A DNA stretch of 64,000 nucleotides from Streptomyces cylindrosporus (GTDB taxonomy: Bacteria > Actinomycetota > Actinomycetes > Streptomycetales > Streptomycetaceae), in contig NZ_JALDAY010000007.1 in assembly GCF_022698165.1 (NCBI RefSeq), forward strand, positions 1 to 64,000, read 5' to 3'. Position numbers and translations under genes: made by a program. The notes under the pieces were generated by a model. It did no database searches, was not told the DNA's origin, and was given only the letters and a program-made list of their open reading frames with translations. This document shows positions 32,198 to 40,814 of this stretch, in pieces (position 1 is the stretch's first letter; each line of letters starts with the position of its first letter).

Positions 32198-32995
32198 TCA
32201 GCCCTGGACCGGGGTGAGCACTACGAAGTCCGCGTTCCACGGGTCGAGGCAGACGGCGAGCCTGCCCACGCCCTCCGCGTCCGCCGGCCCCATCTGCACG
32301 CTGCCGCCGTTGCCGGTGACCTGGGCGACGGCGGCGTCGCAGTCGGCGACCGCGAAGACCGGGTGCCAGTAGGGCCGTCCGTCGGCCAGGGAGAGGTCCT
32401 TGGCGGTGAGTTCCATGAGGCCGCCCTGCATGCGGTCCTCGCCGCGTCCGGCCGGGGTGATGAGGGTGTACGTCCCGCCGCCGCCCGGTAGCTCCATGTC
32501 GCCGAACTGCCAGCCGAGGACACTCCCGTAGAACTCCTTCGCGGCCGTCGCGTCGGTCGTGTACAGCTCGGTCCAGGACAGCGAGCCCGGCTGGTCCACC
32601 AGTTCGGCGCCCTTGGTGGTGCCCGGCTGCCAGACGGCGAACTCGCCGCCCAGCGGGTCGCTGTACTGCGCCATCCGGCCCCACTCGCCGAGGTCCCGGG
32701 GCGCCACCCGCACCGTGCCGCCCAGCCGCCGCACGGTCTGCGTGGTGGCGTCCGTGTCGGTGACGCTGTAGTAGATCATCCAGGCGGGGCGCGCGCCCTC
32801 CTCGGTGAGCTTCCCGAGCCCGGCGACGACCTTGCCGTCCTTCTTGAACATGCCGCCTTCCGTGTCCCCGCTCTCCCCCATGGGCTCGTAGTCCCAGCCG
32901 AGCACGGTGCCGTAGAAGGCCGCGGCGGCCGGGACGTCCGGAGCGCCGAGGTCGAGCCAGCAAGGAGAACCGGGAGCGAAATCGGTGGTGATCAC
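32198..32995 (-). CDS. Tandem VOC-domain protein
   Basis: 265 residues made of two VOC modules: SPCWLDLGAPDVPAAAAFYG begins the first, LSWTELYTTDATAAKEFYGS the second. This two-module, VLGW-containing form is common in streptomycetes and includes a hydroxylase-annotated group, but no defined substrate is known. The start is set at GTG 32995 with AAAGGG upstream; a longer ATG start at 33027 would read through that site. It converges on the EF-hand gene with an 18-bp gap. Confidence 0.85.
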   Translation of the reverse strand: MITTDFAPGSPCWLDLGAPDVPAAAAFYGTVLGWDYEPMGESGDTEGGMFKKDGKVVAGLGKLTEEGARPAWMIYYSVTDTDATTQTVRRLGGTVRVAPRDLGEWGRMAQYSDPLGGEFAVWQPGTTKGAELVDQPGSLSWTELYTTDATAAKEFYGSVLGWQFGDMELPGGGGTYTLITPAGRGEDRMQGGLMELTAKDLSLADGRPYWHPVFAVADCDAAVAQVTGNGGSVQMGPADAEGVGRLAVCLDPWNADFVVLTPVQG

Positions 32996-33257
32996 GGCGA
33001 ATCCCTTTCTGCACGGCGCACGCATCGCTGCACCTCGTACGAACTCAGCCTGACATCGAGTCCCCACGGCCGCTCGTCGGCGACGGCGGGGTGTCAACGG
33101 CCGGCCAGTCGTGGGCAAAGGCAGAGGCAAGAAACGCCGACTTGACCAGCCCCTTGTGTCTCAACGGCCTACTGGAAACACAGCGTTCACCCAGAGTCCG
33201 TCGCGCAACGCCAGGGTGCCCCCGTCGACAGCGCAACTGCTCGTCAGGGAGGGGACC

Positions 33258-34880
33258 ATGACCGCACAGGCAGGGACAACGGACGAGGCTTCACAGGGGG
33301 CTTCCGAGGGGGTGGGCAAGGGGGTCAGCCGGCGTCACGCGCTCGGCCTTCTCGGCACCGCGGGCGCCGGGGCGGCCATCCCCCCGGTGCTGGCAGCCGG
33401 TGCGGCGCAGGCCGCGCCGCTCGGCGCACCGGCCTTCCACATCACGCCGGACTCGGCGGGCGCACCGCCGGTCCAGGGGCTGCATCTGACCTTCGGGGCC
33501 GATCCGAGCAGCCAGATGACGGTCTCGTGGATCACCGACAAGCCGGTGAACAGACCCGTGGTCCACTACGGCACCCTGGAGCACGGCTTCGGCTCCAGCG
33601 CGAAGGCCCGGACCGTGACCTACGTGGACGGCACCTCCAGCCGGACCGTCTACGTCCACCACGCCGCCCTCAACCGGCTGGCGCCCGGCACCGATTACCT
33701 CTACTTCGCCGGGCACGAGGGGACCACGCCCGACGGCGGCACCTTCCGCACGGCGCCGCGCGGCCGGCAGCCCTTCACCTTCACCAGCTTCGGCGACCAG
33801 TCCGCCCCGCAGGTGACCTGGGCGGCCGACGGCACGGTGGGACTGGACGCCAACTCCACCCCGGCGACCAAGGACATCGTCACCGGCATCGAGCAGGTCG
33901 CGCCGCTCTTCCACCTCCTCAACGGCGACCTGTGCTACGCCAACCTCGACGTCGACCGGGTCCGCACCTGGAACAACTTCTTCGCCAACAACAGCCGTTC
34001 GGCGCGCTTCCGCCCCTGGATGCCGGCGGCCGGCAACCACGAGATCGAGAAGGCCAACGGCCCGCTCGGACTCGGCGCCTACCAGAGCTACTTCACCCTG
34101 CCCTCCACCGAGACGGACGCCGAACTCGCCGGGCTGTGGTACGCGTTCACGGCCGGCTCGGTCCGGGTGATCGTGCTGCAGAACGACGACAACTGCCTCC
34201 AGGACGGCGGCGACATCTACATCAGCGGCTACTCCGGCGGCCGCCAGCTCGCCTTCCTGGAGAAGGAGTTGCGGGCGGCACGGGCCTCCCGCGACATCGA
34301 CTGGATCGTCGTCGCCATGCACCAGGTGATGATCAGCTCCTCGGACGCGAACGGTGCCGACCTGGGCCTGCGCCAGAAGTACGGCCCGCTGTTCGACCGG
34401 TACGGCGTGGACCTGGTGGTGTGCGGCCACGAGCACAACTACGAGCGCTCGCTGGCCGTGCGCGGTGTCGTGAGCGGCAGTGAGACCCTCACCCCGAACC
34501 CGGTCTCGCAGGCCACCGACTCCATCGACACCGGCCTCGGCACCGTGCACATGGTCCTCGGCGGCGGTGGCGTCTCCGGCACCACGAACCAGAAGTTCTT
34601 CACGGATGGCTCGGCCAAGGTGATCACCGCCGTGTCGGCGACGCCCGGCTCCAACGGCAAGCGCACCTCCACCTACACCAAGGAGCAGGCGGTCTGGTCC
34701 GGCGTCCGGGACGTCGAACACCCCTATGGCTTCGCCGCGTTCACGGTCGACCCCGGCCGCCACGCCGGTGACACCACCCGCATGCACGTGACCTACTACA
34801 ACGTCAACAAGCCGCACGGCGAGCTGTCGGTCTTCGAGACCTTCACCCTCCACCGCAAGCGCTCCGACGGCAAGGCCTGA
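33258..34880 (+). CDS. Tat-secreted purple acid phosphatase-type metallophosphoesterase
   Basis: 540 residues. A twin-arginine signal (SRRHALGLLGTAGAGA, cleaved near AAQAA) is followed by an FnIII-like N-terminal domain of purple acid phosphatases (about 70-165) and a calcineurin-like domain with the five metal blocks: FGDQ, NGDLCYANL, AGNHE, AMHQV and CGHEHNYERS. The tyrosine of GDLCY matches the purple Fe-ligand tyrosine. It would hydrolyse phosphomonoesters outside the cell. A GGGAGGGG ribosome site supports the ATG. A single GTTCACC upstream (33185) is not enough to call a PHO box. Confidence 0.9.
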   Translation: MTAQAGTTDEASQGASEGVGKGVSRRHALGLLGTAGAGAAIPPVLAAGAAQAAPLGAPAFHITPDSAGAPPVQGLHLTFGADPSSQMTVSWITDKPVNRPVVHYGTLEHGFGSSAKARTVTYVDGTSSRTVYVHHAALNRLAPGTDYLYFAGHEGTTPDGGTFRTAPRGRQPFTFTSFGDQSAPQVTWAADGTVGLDANSTPATKDIVTGIEQVAPLFHLLNGDLCYANLDVDRVRTWNNFFANNSRSARFRPWMPAAGNHEIEKANGPLGLGAYQSYFTLPSTETDAELAGLWYAFTAGSVRVIVLQNDDNCLQDGGDIYISGYSGGRQLAFLEKELRAARASRDIDWIVVAMHQVMISSSDANGADLGLRQKYGPLFDRYGVDLVVCGHEHNYERSLAVRGVVSGSETLTPNPVSQATDSIDTGLGTVHMVLGGGGVSGTTNQKFFTDGSAKVITAVSATPGSNGKRTSTYTKEQAVWSGVRDVEHPYGFAAFTVDPGRHAGDTTRMHVTYYNVNKPHGELSVFETFTLHRKRSDGKA

Positions 34881-34889
34881 AGACACGCC

Positions 34890-34922
34890 CGGGGATGCCC
34901 CACCGACGGGGGGGCGTCCCCG
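34890..34922. terminator. Bidirectional terminator
   Basis: CGGGGATGCCCC (34890-34901) pairs with GGGGCGTCCCCG (34911-34922) over 12 bp with one G-T wobble and a 9-nt loop, between the convergent phosphatase and P1-peptidase genes. Confidence 0.75.
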
Positions 34923-34933
34923 CCGGGCGGCTG

Positions 34934-35995
34934 TCACTTCTTCAGCAGGGCAAGCAGCGCGTCCGCCGGCAGCGGATGGCGCGTGTCCCCGCCCGGGCCC
35001 GTCGTGACGGTGGCGGTGAGCAGCGAGTTGAGGACGGCTTCCTCCACAGCGTCGAGTACGGCGGCGAAGAGCGCGTCGAGCGAGTCGTCCGGTACGACGG
35101 CGGGTCCGGCCGGTGTGCCGAGGCGCCGGGTGCCGAGGGCAAGGCCGTAGTCGCCGCTGCCGTGCGCGTACGCGGCGCCGACCCTGCCCAGTGCGTAGAC
35201 GGCACGTCGGGCGAGCCGGGTCAGCTGGCGGGCGTCGAGCGGCGCGTCCGTGGCGACCACGACCATGCAGGAGCCGTCGTCCGGCGTCGGCTCCGGTGCG
35301 GGAAGACCGACGTCGGCCGGGGTGACCGTACGCCCGAGAACCCGCAGGGTGCCGCCGAAGTTCGCCTGCACCAGGACTCCGAGCGTCGCCTCCCGGCCCG
35401 CGATCCGCACACACCGCGACGAGGTCCCGATGCCCGCCTTGAATCCCAGAGCGACCGTCCCCGTCCCCGCACCGACCGACCCCTCGGCGACCGGCCCTTC
35501 CGACGCGGAGTCGAGAGCGGCCCGCACGTGCTCCTCGTACACCGGACGTGACCGGATGTCGGACAGAAGCCCGTCGTTGCACTCCCCCACCACCGGGTTC
35601 AGACTCCGTACGTCCGCTCCCTCCGGCCGCTCCAGCACCCAGCCGACGAGTGCGTCCGCGGCCCGGAACGCGGAGAGGGTGGAGGTGAGCAGGACCGGGG
35701 TCTCGATCGCGCCGAGTTCGGCGATCTGGGTGCTGCCGAGCAGCTTGCCGTAGCCGTTGCCCGCGAACACGCCCGCGGGCAGCGGGTTGCCGGGACCGAC
35801 CCCTTCGGGCACGATCGCGGTCACCCCGCTGTGCACGCGCGGCGGTCGGATCAGCGTGGTGTGCCCGACTCGGACGCCGGGCACGTCGGTGAGGGCGTTG
35901 TGCGGGCCGGTCGGCAAGTCGCCGAGGGTCAGGCCGAGTTCGCGGGCTCTGCGCGGGGCGGCGGGTGAGGAGGGAGACGGTGCGGGGGCGTGCAT
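34934..35995 (-). CDS. P1/DmpA-family (S58) aminopeptidase
   Basis: 353 residues of the DmpA/BapA family, self-processing N-terminal nucleophile hydrolases that remove N-terminal D- or beta-amino acids. Visible landmarks are TDVPGVRVGHTTL near residue 40, NPVVGECNDGLLSDI, and the glycine-rich GSVGAGTGTVALGFKAGIG. The catalytic cleavage residue is expected downstream at the DDGSCMVVVATD segment, consistent with processing before S/C. The start is ATG 35995; there is no signal peptide, so it is cytoplasmic. It is followed by a shared terminator. Confidence 0.85.
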   Translation of the reverse strand: MHAPAPSPSSPAAPRRARELGLTLGDLPTGPHNALTDVPGVRVGHTTLIRPPRVHSGVTAIVPEGVGPGNPLPAGVFAGNGYGKLLGSTQIAELGAIETPVLLTSTLSAFRAADALVGWVLERPEGADVRSLNPVVGECNDGLLSDIRSRPVYEEHVRAALDSASEGPVAEGSVGAGTGTVALGFKAGIGTSSRCVRIAGREATLGVLVQANFGGTLRVLGRTVTPADVGLPAPEPTPDDGSCMVVVATDAPLDARQLTRLARRAVYALGRVGAAYAHGSGDYGLALGTRRLGTPAGPAVVPDDSLDALFAAVLDAVEEAVLNSLLTATVTTGPGGDTRHPLPADALLALLKK

Positions 35996-36062
35996 GACCG
36001 GCACATTAGCTCCGCGGCGCCACACCCGCGCGCGGCCCAGGTCCGTCAGGCGGACTTCCCCG

Positions 36063-36455
36063 TCAGGCGCGCGGGCCGGTGTGCGTGAACAGGCAGAACG
36101 GGTGGCCCGCCGGGTCGCGCAGGACGCGTACATCATCCTGGGGCTGGAAGTCCGCCACCGTGGCCCCCAGGGCAAGAGCTCGCTCGACGGCTGATGGCAG
36201 ATCGTTCACCTCGATGTCCAGGTGCATCATCATCTGCTGCTCGGACCGTGTGGAAGGCCAGTGTGGGCGGGTGAAGAGCGGGTCCGTCTGGAATGACAGC
36301 CCGGCGCTGCCGTCGGGCGGAGCGATCTCGACCCAGCCGTGTTCCTCCTTCCGCATCGGCCACCCGAGCAGGGCCTGGTAGAACTCCGCCAACTCATGCG
36401 CGTCCGGTGCATCGAGAGTGGTCGCGGCCAGCGTGAAACGCGGTTCGGGCTTCAT
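36063..36455 (-). CDS. VOC-family protein
   Basis: 130 residues, one VOC fold: ATTLDAPDAHELAEFYQALL, then a central HLDIEVNDL with a potential metal histidine, and an end strand RVLRDPAGHPFCLFTH. Most similar in plan to the short actinobacterial glyoxalase-like proteins with no defined substrate. It lies 67 bp upstream of the P1 peptidase gene on the same strand and may share its message. Confidence 0.85.
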   Translation of the reverse strand: MKPEPRFTLAATTLDAPDAHELAEFYQALLGWPMRKEEHGWVEIAPPDGSAGLSFQTDPLFTRPHWPSTRSEQQMMMHLDIEVNDLPSAVERALALGATVADFQPQDDVRVLRDPAGHPFCLFTHTGPRA

Positions 36456-36573
36456 GCAGTGCTGCTGCCCCGTATCACCGCCGAAAGCGCAACGAGCTCA
36501 TGCGTTCGCGCCGCGCCCACGTGCCAGAATGGTGAAGTCCGATCTCCGTTCCGGCTGCTTCGAGGTTCCGTTC

Positions 36574-37215
36574 GTGTCCCAGACCGTCGGCCGTGTGCCC
36601 CAGCGACGCAACGCACGGTCCAACCGAGCGCGCATCCTGGCCACCGCGCGTCAGGAGCTGGGGCGCAATCCCGACATCACCCTGGAGGAGCTCGCCCGCG
36701 CCGCCGGTGTCGTACGGCGCACTCTGTTCGGGCATTTTCCCGGGCGGGCGGCGCTGCTGGACGCGCTGGCCGAGGAGGCCGCGGAGGCGCTCCAGGCCGC
36801 CGTTGCGGCCGGAGCAGGCGCGACGGAACCGGCCGACCGGGCGCTCGCCCGCTTCATGTTGTCGCTCTGGCCCGTGGGTGATCGCTACCGGATGCTGCTG
36901 GCGCTGGCCCGGCAAGACCTCGGCATGGAACGTGTCACGGGGATCCTGGAACCGGCCAGGATCAGGGCCACGGCCATCGTGGAGCAAGGACAGCGGGACG
37001 GCGTCTTCCACTCCCAGCTGCCCGCCGCGGTGCTGAGCGCCGGCCTGGAGGCGATGACGGTCGCCCTGTTGGAAGAGGTCAACACCGGGGCGCTGGAGGA
37101 CGACGGCACCCGGGTGGCCACCACCACCCTCATCGCGGCCGGGGTGCCGGAGGAGCAGGCGCGGGGCGTGGTCGACGACGTGGCCGCTGCACCTTCTGCA
37201 TCCGCGCCGTCATAA
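36574..37215 (+). CDS. TetR-family regulator (paralogue of the gene at 39101)
   Basis: 213 residues from GTG 36574 (GAGG upstream; an in-frame ATG at 36529 is possible). The helix-turn-helix reads TLEELARAAGVVRRTLFGHF. The ligand domain has WPVGDRYRMLLALARQDLG and VTGILEPARIRATAI, which match WPVGDRYRILLRLTPQDLG and VTEVLSPAREMAEAI in the TetR at 39101, so the two are clear paralogues. They flank the DHA2 exporter between them. It is convergent with that exporter across tandem terminators. Confidence 0.88.
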   Translation: MSQTVGRVPQRRNARSNRARILATARQELGRNPDITLEELARAAGVVRRTLFGHFPGRAALLDALAEEAAEALQAAVAAGAGATEPADRALARFMLSLWPVGDRYRMLLALARQDLGMERVTGILEPARIRATAIVEQGQRDGVFHSQLPAAVLSAGLEAMTVALLEEVNTGALEDDGTRVATTTLIAAGVPEEQARGVVDDVAAAPSASAPS

Positions 37216-37223
37216 AAGGCGAG

Positions 37224-37259
37224 GGGACGGTGCCGGGCGTCCCCTCCTGGCACCGTCCC
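37224..37259. terminator. Bidirectional terminator 1
   Basis: A perfect 11-bp stem, GGGACGGTGCC (37224-37234) and GGCACCGTCCC (37249-37259), loop 14 nt, nine bases after the tetR stop. Confidence 0.85.
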
Positions 37260-37260
37260 A

Positions 37261-37288
37261 GGGCCGTGCGCCGCTCAAGGCACGGCCC
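37261..37288. terminator. Bidirectional terminator 2
   Basis: A perfect 9-bp stem, GGGCCGTGC (37261-37269) and GCACGGCCC (37280-37288), loop 10 nt, directly after the first stem; it would stop transcription of the exporter gene on the other strand. Confidence 0.8.
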
Positions 37289-37300
37289 GTCCTGGGGAAC

Positions 37301-38914
37301 TCAGGCGTCCACGGTCTCGGTCTGCTCCTCGGTCGTCCGCGTCGCATCTTCCCCACCGTGCTTCGCGGTGTGCCTGCGGCCGGGCAGGACGGCGATGACG
37401 ATCAACGTGCCGGCGGCCATGATGATGCCGCCGATGAGGCTGGTGTGGGCGATGGCGTGGGCGAAGGACTCGTGGACCGCGCCGAGCAGGGTCTGGGCCT
37501 GTTCGGCGCCGCCCTGGGGGTTCTTGGCGACCTGCTCGGCGACCGCGATTCCGCCGCCGACGGAGTCCTTGGCGGTGTCCAGCGCGGCGGCCGGGAGGTG
37601 GCCGCCGACCATGCCGGTCAGCTTGTCCTTGTAGGACGTGGCGAGCAGCGAGCCCAGGATGGCGATGCCCAGCGAGGCACCGAGTTCCAGGGCGGTGTCG
37701 TTGGCGCCACCGCCGACGCCCAGCTCGTCCTCCGGGAAGGAGCCCATGATGGTGTCGGTGGCCGGGGACAGGCTCAGGCCGATGGCGAAGCCGAGCAGCA
37801 CCAGCGGGGCCAGGAAGTCGGTGTAGGCCGAGCCGGAGTCGATCCGCGTGAGCAGGAAGACGCCCACGGTGCCGATGACCATGCCGGTGCCGACCACGAG
37901 CTTCACCCCCAGCTTCGGGGCCAGCCTGCCGGTCACGGCGGCGCCGGCGAAGACCGCGCCGGCCAGCGGCAGCAGGCGTATGCCGGTCTCCAGGGCGTCG
38001 TAGCCGAGGACGAACTGCAGGAACTGGGTGGAGTAGTAGATCGAGCCGAAGGTGCCGAAGAAGAAGAACAGCACCGCGAGCATCGAGCCGCTGAAGGGGC
38101 GCTCGGTGAACTTGCGGACATCCAGCATCGGATTCGGGTGCTTCAACTCCCAGGCCACGAAGGCCAGCAGGCCCACGCCCGCGACGACGGCCGCGGTGAT
38201 CGGGCCGACGCCCCAGCCGAAGTGCGGGCCCTCGATGGTCGCGTAGACGAGGGAGCCGACCGACACGATCGACAGCAGACCGCCGACGTAGTCGATCCGG
38301 CCCATGCCCTCCGCCTTCGACGGCGGCACCAGGAGCAGCGCGCCGACGACGCCCAGGACGGCGACGGGGACGCTCATCAGGAAGGTCGAGCCCCAGGCGT
38401 GGTCCTCGAGGAGCCAGCCGGCGGCCAGCGGACCGGCGGCGATGGCGAGACCGGAGGTCGCGGACCAGGCGGTGATCGCCTTGGCGCGCTCGGCCCTCGG
38501 GAAGATCGCGACCAGTAGCGACAGCGTGGCCGGCATGACGACGGCGGCACCGACACCCATGATCGCGCGAGCGGCGATCACGAGGTTCGTCTCGTCGACC
38601 AGGCCGCCCATCACCGAACCGCCGATGAATATCAGCAGGCCCAGGACGAGCGCGCCCCGGCGGCTGTACTTGTCGCCGATCGCGCCGAGCACGAGCATCA
38701 GCGCGGCGTAGGGGACGGTGTAGCCGTCGATGACCCACTGGAGGTCACTGCTGCTCAGCCCCAGGTCCTTGGTCATGTCGGGGGCGGCCACGATCAACGA
38801 CGTGTTCGCCATGACCACGATCAGCAGGCTCAGGCACAGGACCAGCAGCGCCCACCCGCGGCGCGGATAGGGCTCGGTCATCTTCTCGACGGGTGTCTTC
38901 GCAAAGAGCGGCAT
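37301..38914 (-). CDS. MFS exporter, DHA2 (14-TMS) family
   Basis: 537 residues with 14 predicted helices. The first helix region holds VVMANTSLIVAAPDMTKDL, the family motif C-like segment reads IMGVGAAVVMPATLSLL, and motif A reads LGAIGDKYSRRG. DHA2 members export antibiotics, dyes or other amphiphiles with H+ exchange. ATG 38914 has GAGGAG upstream. The gene is divergent from the TetR at 39101 over two palindromic operators, so it is the likely target of that repressor and perhaps of its paralogue at 36574. Confidence 0.92.
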   Translation of the reverse strand: MPLFAKTPVEKMTEPYPRRGWALLVLCLSLLIVVMANTSLIVAAPDMTKDLGLSSSDLQWVIDGYTVPYAALMLVLGAIGDKYSRRGALVLGLLIFIGGSVMGGLVDETNLVIAARAIMGVGAAVVMPATLSLLVAIFPRAERAKAITAWSATSGLAIAAGPLAAGWLLEDHAWGSTFLMSVPVAVLGVVGALLLVPPSKAEGMGRIDYVGGLLSIVSVGSLVYATIEGPHFGWGVGPITAAVVAGVGLLAFVAWELKHPNPMLDVRKFTERPFSGSMLAVLFFFFGTFGSIYYSTQFLQFVLGYDALETGIRLLPLAGAVFAGAAVTGRLAPKLGVKLVVGTGMVIGTVGVFLLTRIDSGSAYTDFLAPLVLLGFAIGLSLSPATDTIMGSFPEDELGVGGGANDTALELGASLGIAILGSLLATSYKDKLTGMVGGHLPAAALDTAKDSVGGGIAVAEQVAKNPQGGAEQAQTLLGAVHESFAHAIAHTSLIGGIIMAAGTLIVIAVLPGRRHTAKHGGEDATRTTEEQTETVDA

Positions 38915-39017
38915 CGTCAGGCTCCTCGGCAGGAGGTGAAGCGGTGGCTTCGGGGGGCGGATCGATGGGAGTGGCACGGGCGGGGCCAAGAGGAGGCCCG
39001 ACGCCAAGGGCAGTTAA

Positions 39018-39062
39018 TTGCCCACCGATGTGCAGACTAGTTTATTGCCCACCAGTGTGCAA
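39018..39062. promoter_or_regulatory. Tandem TetR operators
   Basis: TTGCCCACCAGTGTGCAA (39045-39062) is a near-perfect palindrome, TTGC-n-CAC-nn-GTG-n-GCAA. A degenerate copy, TTGCCCACCGATGTGCAG, lies at 39018-39035, 27 bp away; the longer 21-bp blocks around them match at 18 positions. They lie between the divergent exporter and tetR genes in an AT-rich pocket. Confidence 0.8.
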
Positions 39063-39100
39063 CTATCGAGTCGCCCTCCCCCGCCGACCGGAGGTCCGAC

Positions 39101-39739
39101 ATGACCCACGCACCCGCCACAGCCACCCCGGAACGCAGCCGAACCCTGCTCACACGGGCTCGCATCCTCGAAGCGGCCCGACAGCAGCTCGGCCGCGACC
39201 CGGACAGCAGCCTCGGTGACATCGCCGAGGCGGCAGGTGTGGTGCGCCGTACGGTCTACGGCCACTTCAACGGCAGAGCCGCGCTCATGGAGGGGCTGGT
39301 GGAGGATGCCGCGCGAGCATTGCGGCAGGCGCTCGCGGTCCCGCGGGCGCCGGCGGCGGATGCCGTCACGGAGCTGGCCCGCTTCGTCCTCGCCGTGTGG
39401 CCCGTCGGCGACCGCTATCGCATCCTGCTCCGCCTCACCCCCCAGGACCTCGGTCCCGAACGGGTCACCGAAGTCCTCTCCCCCGCACGCGAGATGGCGG
39501 AAGCGATCATCTCCCGGGGCCTGCGGCAGCGGGTCTTCCAGACCTGCGCGCCGCCGGCCGTGCTGAACCGGGCACTGGAGAGTTACCTGCTGGGGCTTCT
39601 GGAGTGCGTGAACAGCGAGGTATGGAGCGACGACGGCACCGGCACCGCGACCGCCGCCCTGATCGCGATGGGCGTGGACGCGGACAGCGCCGCGAGATGC
39701 GTCCACGGGCTCGTCCGGACGGAGGGCGACGCCGCGTAG
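39101..39739 (+). CDS. TetR-family regulator of the adjacent exporter
   Basis: 212 residues. The DNA-binding helices read SLGDIAEAAGVVRRTVYGHF and the ligand domain shares WPVGDRYR and the following LTPQDLGPERV segment with the TetR at 36574. The ATG has GGAGG 6 nt upstream. Divergence from the DHA2 exporter over tandem palindromes is the standard TetR repressor/efflux arrangement, with autoregulation expected. Confidence 0.92.
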   Translation: MTHAPATATPERSRTLLTRARILEAARQQLGRDPDSSLGDIAEAAGVVRRTVYGHFNGRAALMEGLVEDAARALRQALAVPRAPAADAVTELARFVLAVWPVGDRYRILLRLTPQDLGPERVTEVLSPAREMAEAIISRGLRQRVFQTCAPPAVLNRALESYLLGLLECVNSEVWSDDGTGTATAALIAMGVDADSAARCVHGLVRTEGDAA

Positions 39740-39745
39740 GCACAC

Positions 39746-40042
39746 TTGCCCAAGCACCATCGGCCCAGGCGACACCTGCTCATCGTCGCCGCGCCCCCGG
39801 GGGCCTTGCTGATCGGCGCTGTCGCGGTCGGCCGGATCGCCACAGGGGGCGGGTCGTGCCGTTCCCGGGGATGTCGCGGGCGGTCAGCGGATCGGCGCCA
39901 CCGCGCGCCTGCCGCTCGTCGGGGACGTGACCGCGAGCGCGGCCGTCTCGGCAGCGAGTGGCAACCGCATCGCCTGGCGGGGATCTACGCCCGCCTCACG
40001 GGCCGCTCGGCCGCCTTCCGCCCGGACTCGTCGGCCGAGTGA
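39746..40042 (+). pseudogene. Decayed secreted-protein gene, possibly DUF2993
   Basis: An open start, PKHHRPRRHLLIVAAPPGALL, looks like a signal or membrane anchor, but the frame then loses sense. Neighbouring frames hold VVPFPGMSRAVSGS and ATARLPLVGDVTASAAVSA, which together resemble the core of DUF2993 (LmeA-like) lipid-binding proteins. At least two frame changes and a probable internal deletion separate the pieces. It occupies the whole gap between two tetR genes. Confidence 0.35.
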
Positions 40043-40044
40043 GG

Positions 40045-40680
40045 TCAGTCGAGCTCGGGCAAGGGGCGCCGGGCGACCTCGTGGGCGTCGTCCGCCGGCA
40101 GGCCCAGCATGCGCAGGACCATCTCGGCGAGGTTCGCCGCGGCTTCGTCACCGTCCACCTCGGGACGGGCGAATCGCAGCTCCACCAGGGACAGCAGGGT
40201 TCCACCCAGTGCGGACAGGGCGACCGTGGGGTCGACGGCGGTGAAGCGGCCGGAGGCCACGCCGGCCTGGAGGTCGCGCAGGGCCCGCCAAGTCAGACCG
40301 TTGCCGGAGTGGACGTGGCCGAGACCGCCACGGCGCAGGACCTGCATCAGCTCCGGGTGGGAGTCGGCCATGCGGGCGCTCAGCCGGAAGCCGGCGGCGA
40401 CGAGTTCCGCCGGGTCGTCGATCCCGGCCAGGCGCTTGTCGAAGTTCTGGCCGAACTCCTCCAGCGCGTCCACCACCGCCGCCTCGAACAGTTCGTTCTT
40501 CGACTCGAAGTGGTTGTAGAAGGAGCCGAAGCCCACGTCGGCGCGCTCGGCGATGGCCTGGATGCTGGCACCGGTGTCCCCCGTCTCGGCCAGTATCTGC
40601 CGGGCCGCGCCGATGAGCGCCTTCCGGGTCGCGGCACGGCGCCGCTCGAAGCGGTTGCTGGGCGGGGCTGACGTCGGCAT
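40045..40680 (-). CDS. TetR-family repressor of the catabolic operon
   Basis: 211 residues. The helix-turn-helix, ASIQAIAERADVGFGSFYNH, is of the common FGSFYNHF type. The ligand domain is unlike the two TetR paralogues upstream. ATG 40680. It is divergent from the dioxygenase gene, with two copies of TGATGA-NN-TCATCA between them, one covering the operon's -10 region. An aromatic substrate or ring-cleavage product is the likely inducer. Confidence 0.92.
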   Translation of the reverse strand: MPTSAPPSNRFERRRAATRKALIGAARQILAETGDTGASIQAIAERADVGFGSFYNHFESKNELFEAAVVDALEEFGQNFDKRLAGIDDPAELVAAGFRLSARMADSHPELMQVLRRGGLGHVHSGNGLTWRALRDLQAGVASGRFTAVDPTVALSALGGTLLSLVELRFARPEVDGDEAAANLAEMVLRMLGLPADDAHEVARRPLPELD

Positions 40681-40719
40681 GCGCAGAGTGTAACCGCGTA
40701 GCGATCGCGATCGCAGTCC

Positions 40720-40733
40720 TGATGAATTCATCA
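40720..40733. promoter_or_regulatory. TetR operator 1 of the catabolic operon
   Basis: TGATGAATTCATCA, a perfect 14-bp palindrome 40 bp upstream of the tetR start, probably for autoregulation. Just beside it, at 40701-40714, is another palindrome (GCGATCGCGATCGC) of unknown meaning. Confidence 0.8.
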
Positions 40734-40751
40734 TTTCCCCTCGCGAACGTC

Positions 40752-40787
40752 TTGACGAAGAGACTGTCAAACTTGATGATTTCATCA
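40752..40787 (+). promoter_or_regulatory. Promoter and TetR operator 2 of the catabolic operon
   Basis: TTGACG (40752-40757), a 17-bp spacer and GATGAT (40775-40780) form a promoter. The palindrome TGATGATTTCATCA (40774-40787) sits on its -10 element, 54 bp from operator 1, so repressor binding would block polymerase directly. Confidence 0.8.
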
Positions 40788-40814
40788 TTAAGGCGATGTT
40801 GCTCGGAGGGCACC

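Noticed and set aside
33185..33191. PHO box upstream of the purple acid phosphatase
   Set aside because: Only one GTTCACC unit is present; PhoP sites need direct repeats of 11 bp, and I find no second unit in phase.
40701..40714. GCGATCGCGATCGC as a TetR operator
   Set aside because: It is palindromic but unrelated to the two TGATGA-NN-TCATCA copies and sits in one place only; no partner site was seen.
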